Both the position numbers and the translations under genes were made by a program. From an uncultured Dorea sp. (lineage in GTDB: Bacteria; Bacillota; Clostridia; Lachnospirales; Lachnospiraceae), in the NCBI GenBank assembly GCA_910577685.1, contig CAJTOH010000003.1:24106-88105 (forward strand): a stretch of DNA of 64,000 bases, in the 5' to 3' direction. Under the pieces are notes generated by a model, which ran no database searches, was not told the origin of the DNA, and saw nothing but the letters and a program-made list of their open reading frames with translations. Position 1 is the stretch's first letter, and every line of letters starts with the position of its first letter. Shown piece by piece: positions 42,788 through 51,937 of the stretch.

Positions 42788-43345
42788 ATGGAACTGGAAT
42801 ATGTGAATGAACATATCGGGAATAAGATTAAGGACTTGAGGAACCGGAACGGATTGACACAGCAGGAACTAGCTGACAGGACAGAACTGACCAAGGGATT
42901 TATTTCCCAGCTAGAGAGGGGGCAGGTCTCCCCGTCGATTGTGACGCTTCTTGACCTGATCGAGTGTCTGGGGACGACTGCCTCTGAATTTTTCAAGGAG
43001 ACGGAAGAGGAACAAGTCGTATTCTCGGAAGAAGGATTTTTCGAGAAGGTGGACGATGCGGGGAACAGTATTCAATGGATTGTCCCTAATGCCCAAAAAT
43101 ACCGGATGGAGCCTCTGTTGGTTGTGGTTCAGCCTCATCAGAGCCTCGAGGAGGATAAGCCTCATGACGGCGAGGAGTTCGGATATCTGATCTCGGGAAG
43201 GCTTAAGCTGCAGCTGGGGAATGAGGTATATTCCGTGAAAGCAGGGGAGAGCTTCTATTACCCGGCGAAGCGGACGCATAGTATTGAGAATCCGGGCAGC
43301 AGGCCGGCAAAATTTATCTGGGTCAGCACCCCGCCGACATTTTGA
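42788..43345 (+). CDS. XRE-cupin transcriptional regulator of the polyamine operon
   Basis: 185 aa. HTH at residues 8-66 (GLTQQELADRTELTKGFISQ) and a cupin sensor at 105-180 (PHDGEEFGYLISGRLKLQLG; AGESFYYPAKRTHSIENPG). This PuuR-like architecture is regularly found in front of spermidine/putrescine transporter genes, where it likely responds to polyamine level. The next gene begins 61 bp downstream. Confidence 0.9.
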   Translation: MELEYVNEHIGNKIKDLRNRNGLTQQELADRTELTKGFISQLERGQVSPSIVTLLDLIECLGTTASEFFKETEEEQVVFSEEGFFEKVDDAGNSIQWIVPNAQKYRMEPLLVVVQPHQSLEEDKPHDGEEFGYLISGRLKLQLGNEVYSVKAGESFYYPAKRTHSIENPGSRPAKFIWVSTPPTF

Positions 43346-43406
43346 GGACATTATCGGTTCATCACAGAGGCGGCGGTTATGAAAATAAGAAAGTTGGGGG
43401 ATGAAG

Positions 43407-44846
43407 ATGGAGCAGACGACGAACATTATTGAATTGAGACATATTACGAAAACCTATGAGGACGGCTATACCGCTGTGTCTGATTTTAATCTTGAGGTGA
43501 AGCAGGGGGAGTTCATCACTTTTCTCGGGCCTTCCGGGTGCGGGAAGACTACGACGCTGCGGATGATCGCCGGGTTTGATATCCCGACAGAGGGGGAGAT
43601 CCTGCTTAACGGCGCGCCGATTACCAGCCTGCCGCCGAATAAGAGGCCGATCAACACGGTATTTCAGCGCTATGCATTATTTCCTCATATGAATATATAC
43701 GAAAATATTGCTTTTGGACTGCGGCAGAAGAAGACGCCGGAGAAAGTAATCGCAAAGAAAGTCAAGAAGGTGTTGGAGTTGGTGGATCTTGAGGGATTCG
43801 AGAATCGCAGCGTCGACACCCTTTCCGGCGGGCAGCAGCAGAGGGTGGCGATCGCCCGGGCGGTGGTAAACGAGCCTCAGATTCTTCTGCTTGACGAACC
43901 GCTGGGGGCGTTGGATTTAAAGATGCGCAAGGAGATGCAGCTTGAGCTTAAGGAGATGCATAGGGAGCTTGGAATTACGTTTATCTATGTGACCCATGAC
44001 CAGGAGGAAGCGCTTACCATGTCGGATAAGATTGTGGTCATGTCGGAAGGCAGGATGCAGCAGATCGGAACGCCCGAGGATATTTACAATGAGCCGATCA
44101 ATGCATTTGTGGCGGACTTTATCGGGGACAGCAACATCTTCAACGGAATTATGACGGGGAAACTGAAAGTCCGGTTCTGCGGCGGGGAGTTCCCTTGTGT
44201 GGACGATATTGAGGAGGGAACCCATATTACGGCCGTAGTTCGTCCGGAGGATGTGAACCTGACCTCGCCGGAGCTTGGGAGGATCCGCGGAATCGTGTCT
44301 TCCGTGATTTTTAAGGGGATGCATTATGAGATTACCGTGGAATCCGGGAAGAATGAGATTGTCGCCCAGTCTGTCCATGCTGCCAAGGTGGGAGACCGCG
44401 TGGGCGTGCAGGTGGAGCCGGATAATATCCATGTTATGATTGCGGAAGACCATACGAATATTTTTGCGGCGGAGATCAATAAGAACTATGAGCTGGAGTA
44501 TAACGGAACGGTTCTGGAGGTCAGCCTTACGGATATTGTCAAGGGAAGCGTGATGTCGGAGGACGGAAGCTGGCTGGATGCCAAGGGATTGGAGCTTGAC
44601 CCGAATAAAGTGAGGATTAAGATCTCGATTAAGCCTCAGGATATACAGCTTACGGACGATCAGGACGAAGGGCTGGTGCAGGGGTATATCAGCAACCTGA
44701 TCTATAAGGGCGATCATTACAGTTATGTAATTCACACGGACCTTGAGCAGGATTTTGTGGTAAATGATGAATATCTGTGGAATATGGAGGATCAGGTCGG
44801 TTTGCTGATGCCCGTAGATAAGATGATCTTTACAGTGAAGAAGTAG
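43407..44846 (+). CDS. potA: Spermidine/putrescine ABC transporter ATP-binding protein
   Basis: 479 aa ATPase. Walker A LGPSGCGKTTT, Q-loop QRYALFPHM, signature LSGGQQQR, Walker B ILLLDEPLGALD and switch THDQEEAL are all intact. After the ATPase domain come TOBE-type beta domains; the chain is about 120 residues longer than a standard PotA (about 350-380), with two similar segments (EGTHITAVVRPEDVNL; VRIKISIKPQDIQL) suggesting a duplicated TOBE domain. The ATG at 43407 is 7-8 nt after GGGGG; 43401 abuts it. Confidence 0.92.
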   Translation: MEQTTNIIELRHITKTYEDGYTAVSDFNLEVKQGEFITFLGPSGCGKTTTLRMIAGFDIPTEGEILLNGAPITSLPPNKRPINTVFQRYALFPHMNIYENIAFGLRQKKTPEKVIAKKVKKVLELVDLEGFENRSVDTLSGGQQQRVAIARAVVNEPQILLLDEPLGALDLKMRKEMQLELKEMHRELGITFIYVTHDQEEALTMSDKIVVMSEGRMQQIGTPEDIYNEPINAFVADFIGDSNIFNGIMTGKLKVRFCGGEFPCVDDIEEGTHITAVVRPEDVNLTSPELGRIRGIVSSVIFKGMHYEITVESGKNEIVAQSVHAAKVGDRVGVQVEPDNIHVMIAEDHTNIFAAEINKNYELEYNGTVLEVSLTDIVKGSVMSEDGSWLDAKGLELDPNKVRIKISIKPQDIQLTDDQDEGLVQGYISNLIYKGDHYSYVIHTDLEQDFVVNDEYLWNMEDQVGLLMPVDKMIFTVKK

Positions 44847-44858
44847 GAGGCGGATAGT

Positions 44859-45653
44859 ATGAAGAAACGTACATTTTCCAGAAGGTATCTGGGAATCCCA
44901 TATGCGCTTTTTCTGGCGCTGTTTGTTGTTGCTCCGCTGCTTGTGCTGGTGTACTATGCGTTTACGGACGGGCAGGGACAGTTTACGGTCCAAAACCTGA
45001 CGGGATTTTTCTCCGATCCGAACACGCTGGGGACGCTTTGCTACAGTTTCGGCGTTGCTTCGGTCACGACGGCGGTATGTCTTTTGCTTGCGTATCCCTT
45101 GGCGTATATCCTTGCCACAGGCAAGATGAAAGGCAAGACGGTTATTGTCCTGATCTTCATTATGCCGATGTGGATTAATTTCTCGCTGCGTATCACGGCA
45201 TTGAAGGAAATCCTTACATGGATTGAGGGGAATCTGGCGTATCATCCGTTTCTCAATACGGTGCTTGGTATGAGTTATGATTTCCTGCCTTTTATGATCC
45301 TGCCCATATACACAACCCTCTCTAAGATGGACGGCGCGCTTTTGGAAGCGGCCTTGGATCTGGGGGCGGGTGAAGCGCAGACATTTTTGAAGGTAACGCT
45401 GCCGTTGTCATTGCCGGGAGTATTAAGCGGCGTGTCCATGGTATTCCTGCCGGCCATGACTAATTACGTGGTGCTTGATATGCTGTACAACAGCACCTAT
45501 ATCATGGGCAGCCTGATCGGCAGTTATTTTGCGGCGTATAACTGGAACGGAGGCTCGATGATCGCATTAATCCTTCTGGGGATTATCTGCCTGTTTACGC
45601 TGTTTTCCGGAGGGATGGAAGAGGAGAATACGAGAGGAGGGGCGTTGCTATGA
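44859..45653 (+). CDS. potB: Spermidine/putrescine ABC transporter permease
   Basis: 264 aa, six membrane segments, EAA loop LLEAALDLGAGEAQTFLKVT. First permease of the importer; preceded by AGGAGG. It overlaps PotC by four bases (ATGA), so the two are translationally coupled. Confidence 0.92.
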   Translation: MKKRTFSRRYLGIPYALFLALFVVAPLLVLVYYAFTDGQGQFTVQNLTGFFSDPNTLGTLCYSFGVASVTTAVCLLLAYPLAYILATGKMKGKTVIVLIFIMPMWINFSLRITALKEILTWIEGNLAYHPFLNTVLGMSYDFLPFMILPIYTTLSKMDGALLEAALDLGAGEAQTFLKVTLPLSLPGVLSGVSMVFLPAMTNYVVLDMLYNSTYIMGSLIGSYFAAYNWNGGSMIALILLGIICLFTLFSGGMEEENTRGGALL

Positions 45654-46453
45654 TGAGGAAAGCATGGAGATGGGCGGTTATTGTCCTTGTCCTTTTGTTC
45701 CTGTATCTGCCGATCCTTGTACTGGCGGTGTACAGTTTTACGGACGCTTCGAATATCGGAGCGATCCGGGGTTTTTCACTGCATAATTATGTGACGCTTT
45801 TTACCACGCCGGAGTTGGTGGATATGATTCTCGGGACCGTTGCGCTTGCCCTTGGGTCGGCTGTGATTGCCACAGTTCTTGGGACTATAGGTGCGATCGG
45901 CTCCTTTTATTCCAAAAAGGGCATGGCGTCGGCCATTACGACTATGAATCAAGTACCTGTGGTTAATGCGGATGTGGTGACGGGTTTCTCTATCTGTATC
46001 CTGCTGGTGGTGGTGTTCGGCGTCAGTAAAGATACGTTTATCCCTCTGGTAGTAGGGCATGTGACGCTCTGCGCGCCCTTCGTGTTTCTGTCCGTGATTC
46101 CGAAGCTTAAGCAGATGGATTCCAGTATCTATGAGGCGGCTCTGGATCTGGGGGCTGCGCCGTTCGGCGCGCTGATACGGGTGGTGATCCCGCAGATCTT
46201 ACCGGGAATCATATCCGGATTCGCTATGGCTGTGACGCTGTCTTTGGACGACTATTTTGTGGCGACTTATACGAAACCGGCTACATTTGACACTATCAGT
46301 ACTTATGTGGTCAATGCGACGAAGGGAGCGCAGACAACGATCAAGACGGCGTTGTGGGCGTTGTCTACTGTGATTTTCCTTCTTGTGGTTTTGTTTTCCG
46401 TAGTGATGAATATCCGGGCCGCAGGCGCCGGACAGGAACGGAAGGGGGTGTGA
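45650..46453 (+). CDS. potC: Spermidine/putrescine ABC transporter permease
   Basis: 267 aa, six membrane segments and EAA loop IYEAALDLGAAPFGALIRVV; second permease of the channel. The start at 45650 overlaps the PotB stop; ATG 45653 directly after is possible. Its own stop overlaps PotD (GTGA). Confidence 0.92.
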   Translation: MMRKAWRWAVIVLVLLFLYLPILVLAVYSFTDASNIGAIRGFSLHNYVTLFTTPELVDMILGTVALALGSAVIATVLGTIGAIGSFYSKKGMASAITTMNQVPVVNADVVTGFSICILLVVVFGVSKDTFIPLVVGHVTLCAPFVFLSVIPKLKQMDSSIYEAALDLGAAPFGALIRVVIPQILPGIISGFAMAVTLSLDDYFVATYTKPATFDTISTYVVNATKGAQTTIKTALWALSTVIFLLVVLFSVVMNIRAAGAGQERKGV

Positions 46454-47985
46454 CAGTTCGGATGATGAGAGGAATCAAGGATATGTCTGCGAGGGCTTCG
46501 GTGAAAAGAGCGGCCGCGGGTATGGCCGTGCTGTTTTGGATCCTGTCTTCTGCCTCTCCTGCGGCGGTACATGCGGCCGGCGCAGAGGATGGGGAGAAAG
46601 AAGTTACGCTCCGAATCTGCAACTGGGAGGAATATATCGACCTTGGAGACTGGGACGAGGATGAGACAATCGAGCTTGACAGCGGGGATATTATCGGCGA
46701 GAATTCCATGATGGAAGATTTTGCAGAATGGTATTATGAGACTTACGGAATCCGGGTGAAGATCGAATATTCTACCTTCGGCACCAACGAAGATCTGTAT
46801 AATATGCTGACTCTTGGGGATACCTATGATTTGGTATGCCCGTCGGAATATATGATTATGAAACTGATGACGGAGGATCAGCTTGTTCCGTTGTCGGAAG
46901 AATTTTTCGATACCTCAGACAGGAATAACTACTATATCAACGGGGTATCTCCTTATATCAGGTCCATTTTTGAAGAGAATGAGATCGAAGGAAAGCCTTG
47001 GGGAGACTATGCGGCCGGGTATATGTGGGGGATTACGGGGATCGTATATAACCCGGAGATCGTCAGCGAAGAGGATGCTTCGAGCTGGAAGATCCTGAAT
47101 GATCCGGCGTATCAAAGAAAGATTACGATTAAGGATAATGTAAGGGATTCTTATTTTGCGGCGGTAGGCGCTATTAAATCAGGGATGCTTACTTCCGAAG
47201 AATTCGTTGGCGCGCCGGATTACCGGAAACGTCTGGAAGAGGAGATGAATGATACTTCAGAAGAAACGATTGCCAGGGCGCAGGAGTATCTTCAGGATGT
47301 GAAAGATAACGCATACTCTTTCGAGACGGATTCCGGCAAGGCAGATATGGTTACCGGAAAGGTGGCGGCAAACTACCAGTGGTCCGGTGACGGCGTGTAT
47401 ACCATGGATCAGGCGGATGAAGACGGGATTTCCCTTGCATTTGCCGTCCCGAAAGAGGCGACAAATGTCTATTTTGACGGATGGGTGATGCTTAAAAACG
47501 GGATTCAGGGAGATCCTGCAAAACAGCATGCGGCCGAGGCATTTATTAATTTTAATTCCAGAGCGGACAGTGTGATTCGGAACATGTATTACGTGGGATA
47601 CACTTCGGTAATTTCCGGAGGCGATGATGAGCGTATCTTCGAATATGCCGACTATTGTTATGGAGCCGAGGAGGATGAGCCGGAAACTTCGGATTATGAT
47701 CTGGGATACTTTTTTGCCGAGGAAGGCAGTGATGACGAGTATATAATCACGGCTCCTTCTGATCAGATATTCCGGCAGTTATTTGCCCGGTACCCTACGG
47801 GGGACGCAATGAAAAGGTCTGCGCTGATGGTGTGTTTTGATGAGGAACAGAATAAGGCGATTAACCAGATGTGGATCAATGTCCGGTGCTATAATATACA
47901 CGACGTGCCGATATGGGCGTGGGGAATTGCCGGAATTGCGGTCTGTATTCCGGTGGTTTTCGGGGTGAGGAAAGTAAGGCGGTAA
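46450..47985 (+). CDS. potD: Spermidine/putrescine-binding protein with C-terminal membrane anchor
   Basis: 511 aa. An N-terminal signal segment (MAVLFWILSSASPAAVHAAG) leads to a PotD/PotF-type binding domain (LRICNWEEYIDLGDW; YDLVCPSEYMIMKLM; WSGDGVYTMD). There is no lipobox; instead a C-terminal membrane helix with a basic stop (WAWGIAGIAVCIPVVFGVRK) would tether it outside the membrane. An Asp/Glu-rich insert lies near residue 65-75. The GTG start overlaps the PotC stop in GTGA; ATG 46462 is an alternative. It completes the operon. Confidence 0.9.
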   Translation: MTVRMMRGIKDMSARASVKRAAAGMAVLFWILSSASPAAVHAAGAEDGEKEVTLRICNWEEYIDLGDWDEDETIELDSGDIIGENSMMEDFAEWYYETYGIRVKIEYSTFGTNEDLYNMLTLGDTYDLVCPSEYMIMKLMTEDQLVPLSEEFFDTSDRNNYYINGVSPYIRSIFEENEIEGKPWGDYAAGYMWGITGIVYNPEIVSEEDASSWKILNDPAYQRKITIKDNVRDSYFAAVGAIKSGMLTSEEFVGAPDYRKRLEEEMNDTSEETIARAQEYLQDVKDNAYSFETDSGKADMVTGKVAANYQWSGDGVYTMDQADEDGISLAFAVPKEATNVYFDGWVMLKNGIQGDPAKQHAAEAFINFNSRADSVIRNMYYVGYTSVISGGDDERIFEYADYCYGAEEDEPETSDYDLGYFFAEEGSDDEYIITAPSDQIFRQLFARYPTGDAMKRSALMVCFDEEQNKAINQMWINVRCYNIHDVPIWAWGIAGIAVCIPVVFGVRKVRR

Positions 47986-48041
47986 GAATACTTAAGCCCG
48001 CCCTGCAAGGGGCATCGCGGGATAGCTGAGCATATGTATAC

Positions 48042-48094
48042 GGGGCGGCCGGGGAATGAAGGAAAAACATTTCCCGGCCGCCCCGGCTATTTTT
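48042..48094 (+). terminator. Terminator of the polyamine operon
   Basis: A 17-bp stem (GGGGCGGCCGGGGAATG against CATTTCCCGGCCGCCCC, one mismatch) with a short A-rich loop, then GGCTATTTTTAT. Confidence 0.85.
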
Positions 48095-48248
48095 ATGATC
48101 TGCTTACCGTAGTTTCTAACTTTTTGATTTCATCGAGTGAGAGCGTCTTGATTATATCGGCAACATCATCAGGTGTAAAGCCCTTGATAAGCATATTTAT
48201 GGCAATATCTTTAGAAGTTTTCTTGGTAGCTTTTTTGGTAGCTAAATC
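48093..48248 (-). pseudogene. C-terminal fragment of an Rpn/PD-(D/E)XK transposase-family protein
   Basis: Minus-strand frame ending at 48093 reads LATKKATKKTSKDIAINMLI then GFTPDDVADIIKTLSLDEIKKLE, the usual C-terminus of Rpn-family proteins. An in-frame stop lies at 48249-48251 and nothing upstream matches the nuclease domain, so only the last 51 codons remain. Confidence 0.65.
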
Positions 48249-48597
48249 TTATTTCTCAAGGGGTATCCGGGAATATTGTTGTAATGGGGACTACGGCTTT
48301 TGATTTGCAAGTTGATGAAAAGATATCGATGACTAGTAGAGAACTGGTTCTAAAGGTAATGGAACCGAATGGAATTAATATTGTATTTTAAAGTAAGCGA
48401 AGCGCTTGCTTCGGCACGAAATGTAACAAAGAATGACAGGTAAAAATGAACGGACAGCGACGCGTTAATGGCAAAAACCAGCGGAAATACGCCGTTTTGC
48501 ATAAGAAAAAATTAATCATAATTTAATCTTTTTGCTATGTTCATTAAACGGAAAATAATGTATAATAATGATCATTACCACAATTCGGGAGACATAT
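48249..48597 (+). other. Gap with a possible gene fragment, before ksgA
   Basis: An open stretch at about 48262-48390 encodes VSGNIVVMGTTAFDLQVDEK and then ISMTSRELVLKVMEPN to a stop, without a start or known family; it may be the tail of a lost gene. A small hairpin CGAAGC-GCTT-GCTTCG follows at about 48398. A -10-like TATAAT lies near 48560, just before ksgA. Nothing else was recognised. Confidence 0.35.
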
Positions 48598-49485
48598 ATG
48601 AATAAGCCAGTCTTAGGAATTCCGCAGAATACGATAGAGATTCTGCAGAAGTATAATTTTTCATTTCAGAAGAAGTTTGGTCAGAATTTTCTGATTGATA
48701 CCCATGTGCTAGATAAGATTATTCGTGCGGCAGATATTAATAAAGATGATATGGTGCTGGAGGTTGGTCCGGGAATCGGAACGATGACGCAGTATCTTGC
48801 GGAAGCCGCGGGAAAGGTCGTGGCTGTGGAGATTGATAAGAATCTGATCCCAATCCTCTCGGAGACGCTGGGGGGATATAGGAATGTCCGGATTATCAAC
48901 GAGGATGTCTTAAAACTGGACATCCCAAGACTTGTGGAAGAGGAGAATGGAGGGAAGCCGGTTAAAGTAGTGGCGAACCTCCCGTATTATATTACGACTC
49001 CCATCATTATGGGGCTGTTCGAGGAACATGTGCCGATGGAGAGTATTACCGTCATGGTGCAGAAAGAAGTTGCGGACCGGATGCAGACCGGCCCGGGGAG
49101 CAAGGATTACGGTGCATTGTCGTTGGCTGTGCAGTATTATGCCGCCCCGTATATTGTGGCGAATGTTCCGCCGAATTGTTTTATGCCAAGGCCTAAGGTA
49201 GGCTCTGCCGTGATACGGCTTACCTGCCATGAGCGGCATCCTGTGGATGTTGCAAACGAGAGGCTTTTGTTCGATATTATCCGCGCTTCATTTAACCAGC
49301 GCAGGAAGACTCTTGCGAACGGGTTGAAGAACTCGGACAGGATAGATTTTTCAAAAGAAATGATTATGGAGGCGATAGAAGGGTTAGGCAAGGGCGTCAG
49401 TGTCAGAGGAGAGTCTTTGACGCTGGAAGAGTTCGCAGAGCTGAGTAATTATCTGGCGCGTGCCTGCGGTACGATGCGGGATTAA
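48598..49485 (+). CDS. rsmA: 16S rRNA (adenine1518-N6/adenine1519-N6)-dimethyltransferase
   Basis: Also called KsgA; 295 aa. It dimethylates two adenines in the 3' hairpin of 16S rRNA. SAM motif LEVGPGIGTMTQYLA, VAVEIDKNL, catalytic NLPYYITTPI, and the C-terminal RASFNQRRKTLANGL are all present. ATG 48598 with GGGAGA upstream gives MNKPVLGIPQNTIEIL. It stands alone. Confidence 0.95.
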   Translation: MNKPVLGIPQNTIEILQKYNFSFQKKFGQNFLIDTHVLDKIIRAADINKDDMVLEVGPGIGTMTQYLAEAAGKVVAVEIDKNLIPILSETLGGYRNVRIINEDVLKLDIPRLVEEENGGKPVKVVANLPYYITTPIIMGLFEEHVPMESITVMVQKEVADRMQTGPGSKDYGALSLAVQYYAAPYIVANVPPNCFMPRPKVGSAVIRLTCHERHPVDVANERLLFDIIRASFNQRRKTLANGLKNSDRIDFSKEMIMEAIEGLGKGVSVRGESLTLEEFAELSNYLARACGTMRD

Positions 49486-49628
49486 ACGAAAAGAAGGCTC
49501 TGCAGCTTGCCTTTCATATAGATGGTAACTGTTGGCAGCAGAGAGGACGAGGTTCTCTCGGAAGCTGTGGGGCTGCGTGCCTGCAGGAGGTATAAGCGGT
49601 TTCGCAGTCAGAGAAAGGAGAGGTGCAT

Positions 49629-50999
49629 ATGGATAAAAAGAAAGAATTTTCCTTGTTTGAGGTGACGCCGGAGATTGAACATTTTGCCCGGTTATGTGAC
49701 CAGAATAATGAGATTGATAAGGAATTGTATACAAAATATGAGGTCAAGAGGGGACTTCGCGACCTGAACGGGAAGGGTGTGCTTGCAGGGCTTACCAATG
49801 TTTCCGATGTGTGCGCGAAGAAGCTGGTGGACGGCGTGGAGGTTCCGTGTGCCGGTAATCTTTATTACAGGGGCTATAATATCAAGGACTTGGTAAAAGG
49901 TTTCCTTGAGGATCATCATTTCGGTTTTGAGGAGATTGCGTATCTCCTGTTATTTGGGGAACTGCCGAATGAGAAGGAATTGGGAGTGTTCCACGACACG
50001 CTGGTAGAACGGCGTACTCTGCCGCCGACTTTTGTGCGGGATGTTATCATGAAGGCTCCGAGCCGGGATATGATGATCAGTTTGTCACGCTCCATCCTGA
50101 ACCTGTACTCTTATGACGATAAGGCAGACGATACGACGATTCCGAACGTGCTGCGGCAGTGCCTGAACCTGATTAGTGAATTTCCGATGCTGATGGTTTA
50201 TGGGTATCATGCATATAATTATCGTCTGGGCGAGGATTTGTTCATCTACGCTCCTTCTCAGGAATTGTCTACGGCTGAGAATATCCTGATGATGCTTAGG
50301 GAAGACCGGAAGTATACGGAATTAGAGGCGAAGATCCTGGATATGGCGCTGGTGCTTCACATGGATCACGGCGGCGGTAATAATTCTACGTTTACGACCC
50401 ATGTTGTCACATCCTCCGGAACGGATACATATTCCACGATTGCGGCTGCCCTTGCATCGCTGAAAGGGCCTAAGCACGGCGGCGCAAACATCAAGGTGAC
50501 GCAGATGTTTGAGGATATGAAGAATGTTGTGAAGGACTGGAAGGATGAAGACGAGGTGCGCCGGTATCTCTGCGACCTTCTGGAGAAGAAGGCGTTTGAC
50601 CAAAAAGGGCTGATTTATGGAATGGGACATGCTATCTATTCTATATCCGACCCTAGAGCGGATATCTTCAAGGTGTTTGTAAAGCAGCTTGCGCAGGAGA
50701 AGGGCTGCGAAGAAGAGTATGCGCTCTATGAGATGGTAGAGAATATGGCTCCAAAGGTAATCGCCGAGAAGAGGAAGATCTATAAGGGCGTCAATGCCAA
50801 TGTGGACTTTTACAGCGGTCTTGTGTATAGTATGCTTGACCTGCCGCCCGCATTGTATACTCCGATTTTTGCGGCGGCGCGTATCGTAGGATGGAGCGCC
50901 CACAGATTGGAAGAGCTGCGAAACGTTGACAAGATTATCCGTCCGGCTTACAAGCCGCTGGCTGATCATAGGGATTATGTGAGGATGGAAGACAGATAA
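49629..50999 (+). CDS. Citrate synthase
   Basis: 456 aa enzyme condensing acetyl-CoA and oxaloacetate. Catalytic residues are His244 and neighbours in HMDHGGGNNSTFTTH, His334 in GMGHAIYSISDPRA and Asp393 in NVDFYSGLVY. This longer type is common in Clostridia. The start follows AAAGGAGAGG. The preceding 143 bp holds no supported gene. It is followed 2 bp later by the hydrolase gene, so they may be co-transcribed. Confidence 0.94.
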   Translation: MDKKKEFSLFEVTPEIEHFARLCDQNNEIDKELYTKYEVKRGLRDLNGKGVLAGLTNVSDVCAKKLVDGVEVPCAGNLYYRGYNIKDLVKGFLEDHHFGFEEIAYLLLFGELPNEKELGVFHDTLVERRTLPPTFVRDVIMKAPSRDMMISLSRSILNLYSYDDKADDTTIPNVLRQCLNLISEFPMLMVYGYHAYNYRLGEDLFIYAPSQELSTAENILMMLREDRKYTELEAKILDMALVLHMDHGGGNNSTFTTHVVTSSGTDTYSTIAAALASLKGPKHGGANIKVTQMFEDMKNVVKDWKDEDEVRRYLCDLLEKKAFDQKGLIYGMGHAIYSISDPRADIFKVFVKQLAQEKGCEEEYALYEMVENMAPKVIAEKRKIYKGVNANVDFYSGLVYSMLDLPPALYTPIFAAARIVGWSAHRLEELRNVDKIIRPAYKPLADHRDYVRMEDR

Positions 51000-51001
51000 A
51001 G

Positions 51002-51937
51002 ATGAAGAAGGAATTTTACTATCTTTCCAGAGACGGGAAGACACAGATACATGCTGTGGAGTGGCTGCCGGAAGACGAGCCTAAGGGTGTGCTGCAGATC
51101 TGCCACGGCATGGTGGAATATATTGAGCGTTACCATGAATTTGCCGAGTATCTGTGCAGGCATGGGTATTATGTGACTGGCCACGACCATTTAGGGCATG
51201 GCAGATCTGTGAAGGATGAGACAGAATATGGCTATTTCCCCAAGAAGAACGGGAATCGGTGCGTAATCGGGGATATCCATCAGCTCCGCATGATTACATC
51301 AAAGAAGTATCCGGGCGTGCCGTATCTCATGCTTGGACATAGTATGGGTTCGTTTCTTTTAAGACAGTATTTGACCGAACATGGGGACGGGCTGTCGGGC
51401 GCTGTCATTATGGGAACCGGATACCAGCCTCTGGCGGTATTGGAAGCGGGGCAGGTTGTGTGCCGCGTGACGGCTTTGTTTAAGGGCTGGAAATACCGCA
51501 GCAAATTTGTAGATAATCTGAGTTTCGGAAGCTTTAATAAAAGGTTTGAACCGGGAGAGACCGGCAGAGAGTGGGTCACATCGGATTCGGAACTTTGCAG
51601 GCGGTACGTGGAAGACCCGCTGTGTATGTTCCGGTTTACGGTGGGCGGATATTACCAGATGTTTGAGGGAATGAAAGCAGTGGCGAGGGCCGGAAGCATA
51701 GCGCAGATTCCGGAAGACCTGCCGATTCTGTTTGCCGCCGGTGCGGACGATCCGGTCGGAGCGTTCGGCAGGGGCGTCATGAAGGTCTACAGGAAATATA
51801 AGTCCGCGGGGATGCGAAAGGTCGCTGTTAAGCTATATGCAGGAGGACGGCATGAGATCCTGAACGAGACGATCAGGGAGCAGGTGTATGAAGATTTGTT
51901 TGTCTGGTGCGAGCGGTGCGTGAGGATGAGCAAGTGA
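51002..51937 (+). CDS. Alpha/beta hydrolase (monoglyceride lipase/lysophospholipase-like)
   Basis: 311 aa serine hydrolase without signal peptide. Oxyanion region CHGMVEYIERYHEFAEYL, catalytic Ser in LGHSMGS, Asp in AGADDPVG and His in YAGGRHEILNE form the triad. The pattern is that of monoacylglycerol lipases; the substrate is not determined. Its stop overlaps the ABC protein start (GTGA), suggesting a coupled function such as lipid or acyl-peptide handling. Confidence 0.88.
   Translation: MKKEFYYLSRDGKTQIHAVEWLPEDEPKGVLQICHGMVEYIERYHEFAEYLCRHGYYVTGHDHLGHGRSVKDETEYGYFPKKNGNRCVIGDIHQLRMITSKKYPGVPYLMLGHSMGSFLLRQYLTEHGDGLSGAVIMGTGYQPLAVLEAGQVVCRVTALFKGWKYRSKFVDNLSFGSFNKRFEPGETGREWVTSDSELCRRYVEDPLCMFRFTVGGYYQMFEGMKAVARAGSIAQIPEDLPILFAAGADDPVGAFGRGVMKVYRKYKSAGMRKVAVKLYAGGRHEILNETIREQVYEDLFVWCERCVRMSK

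Noticed and set aside
43917..45245. 442-codon minus-strand frame across potA and potB
   Set aside because: Overlaps two certain genes on the other strand and lacks any recognisable domain.
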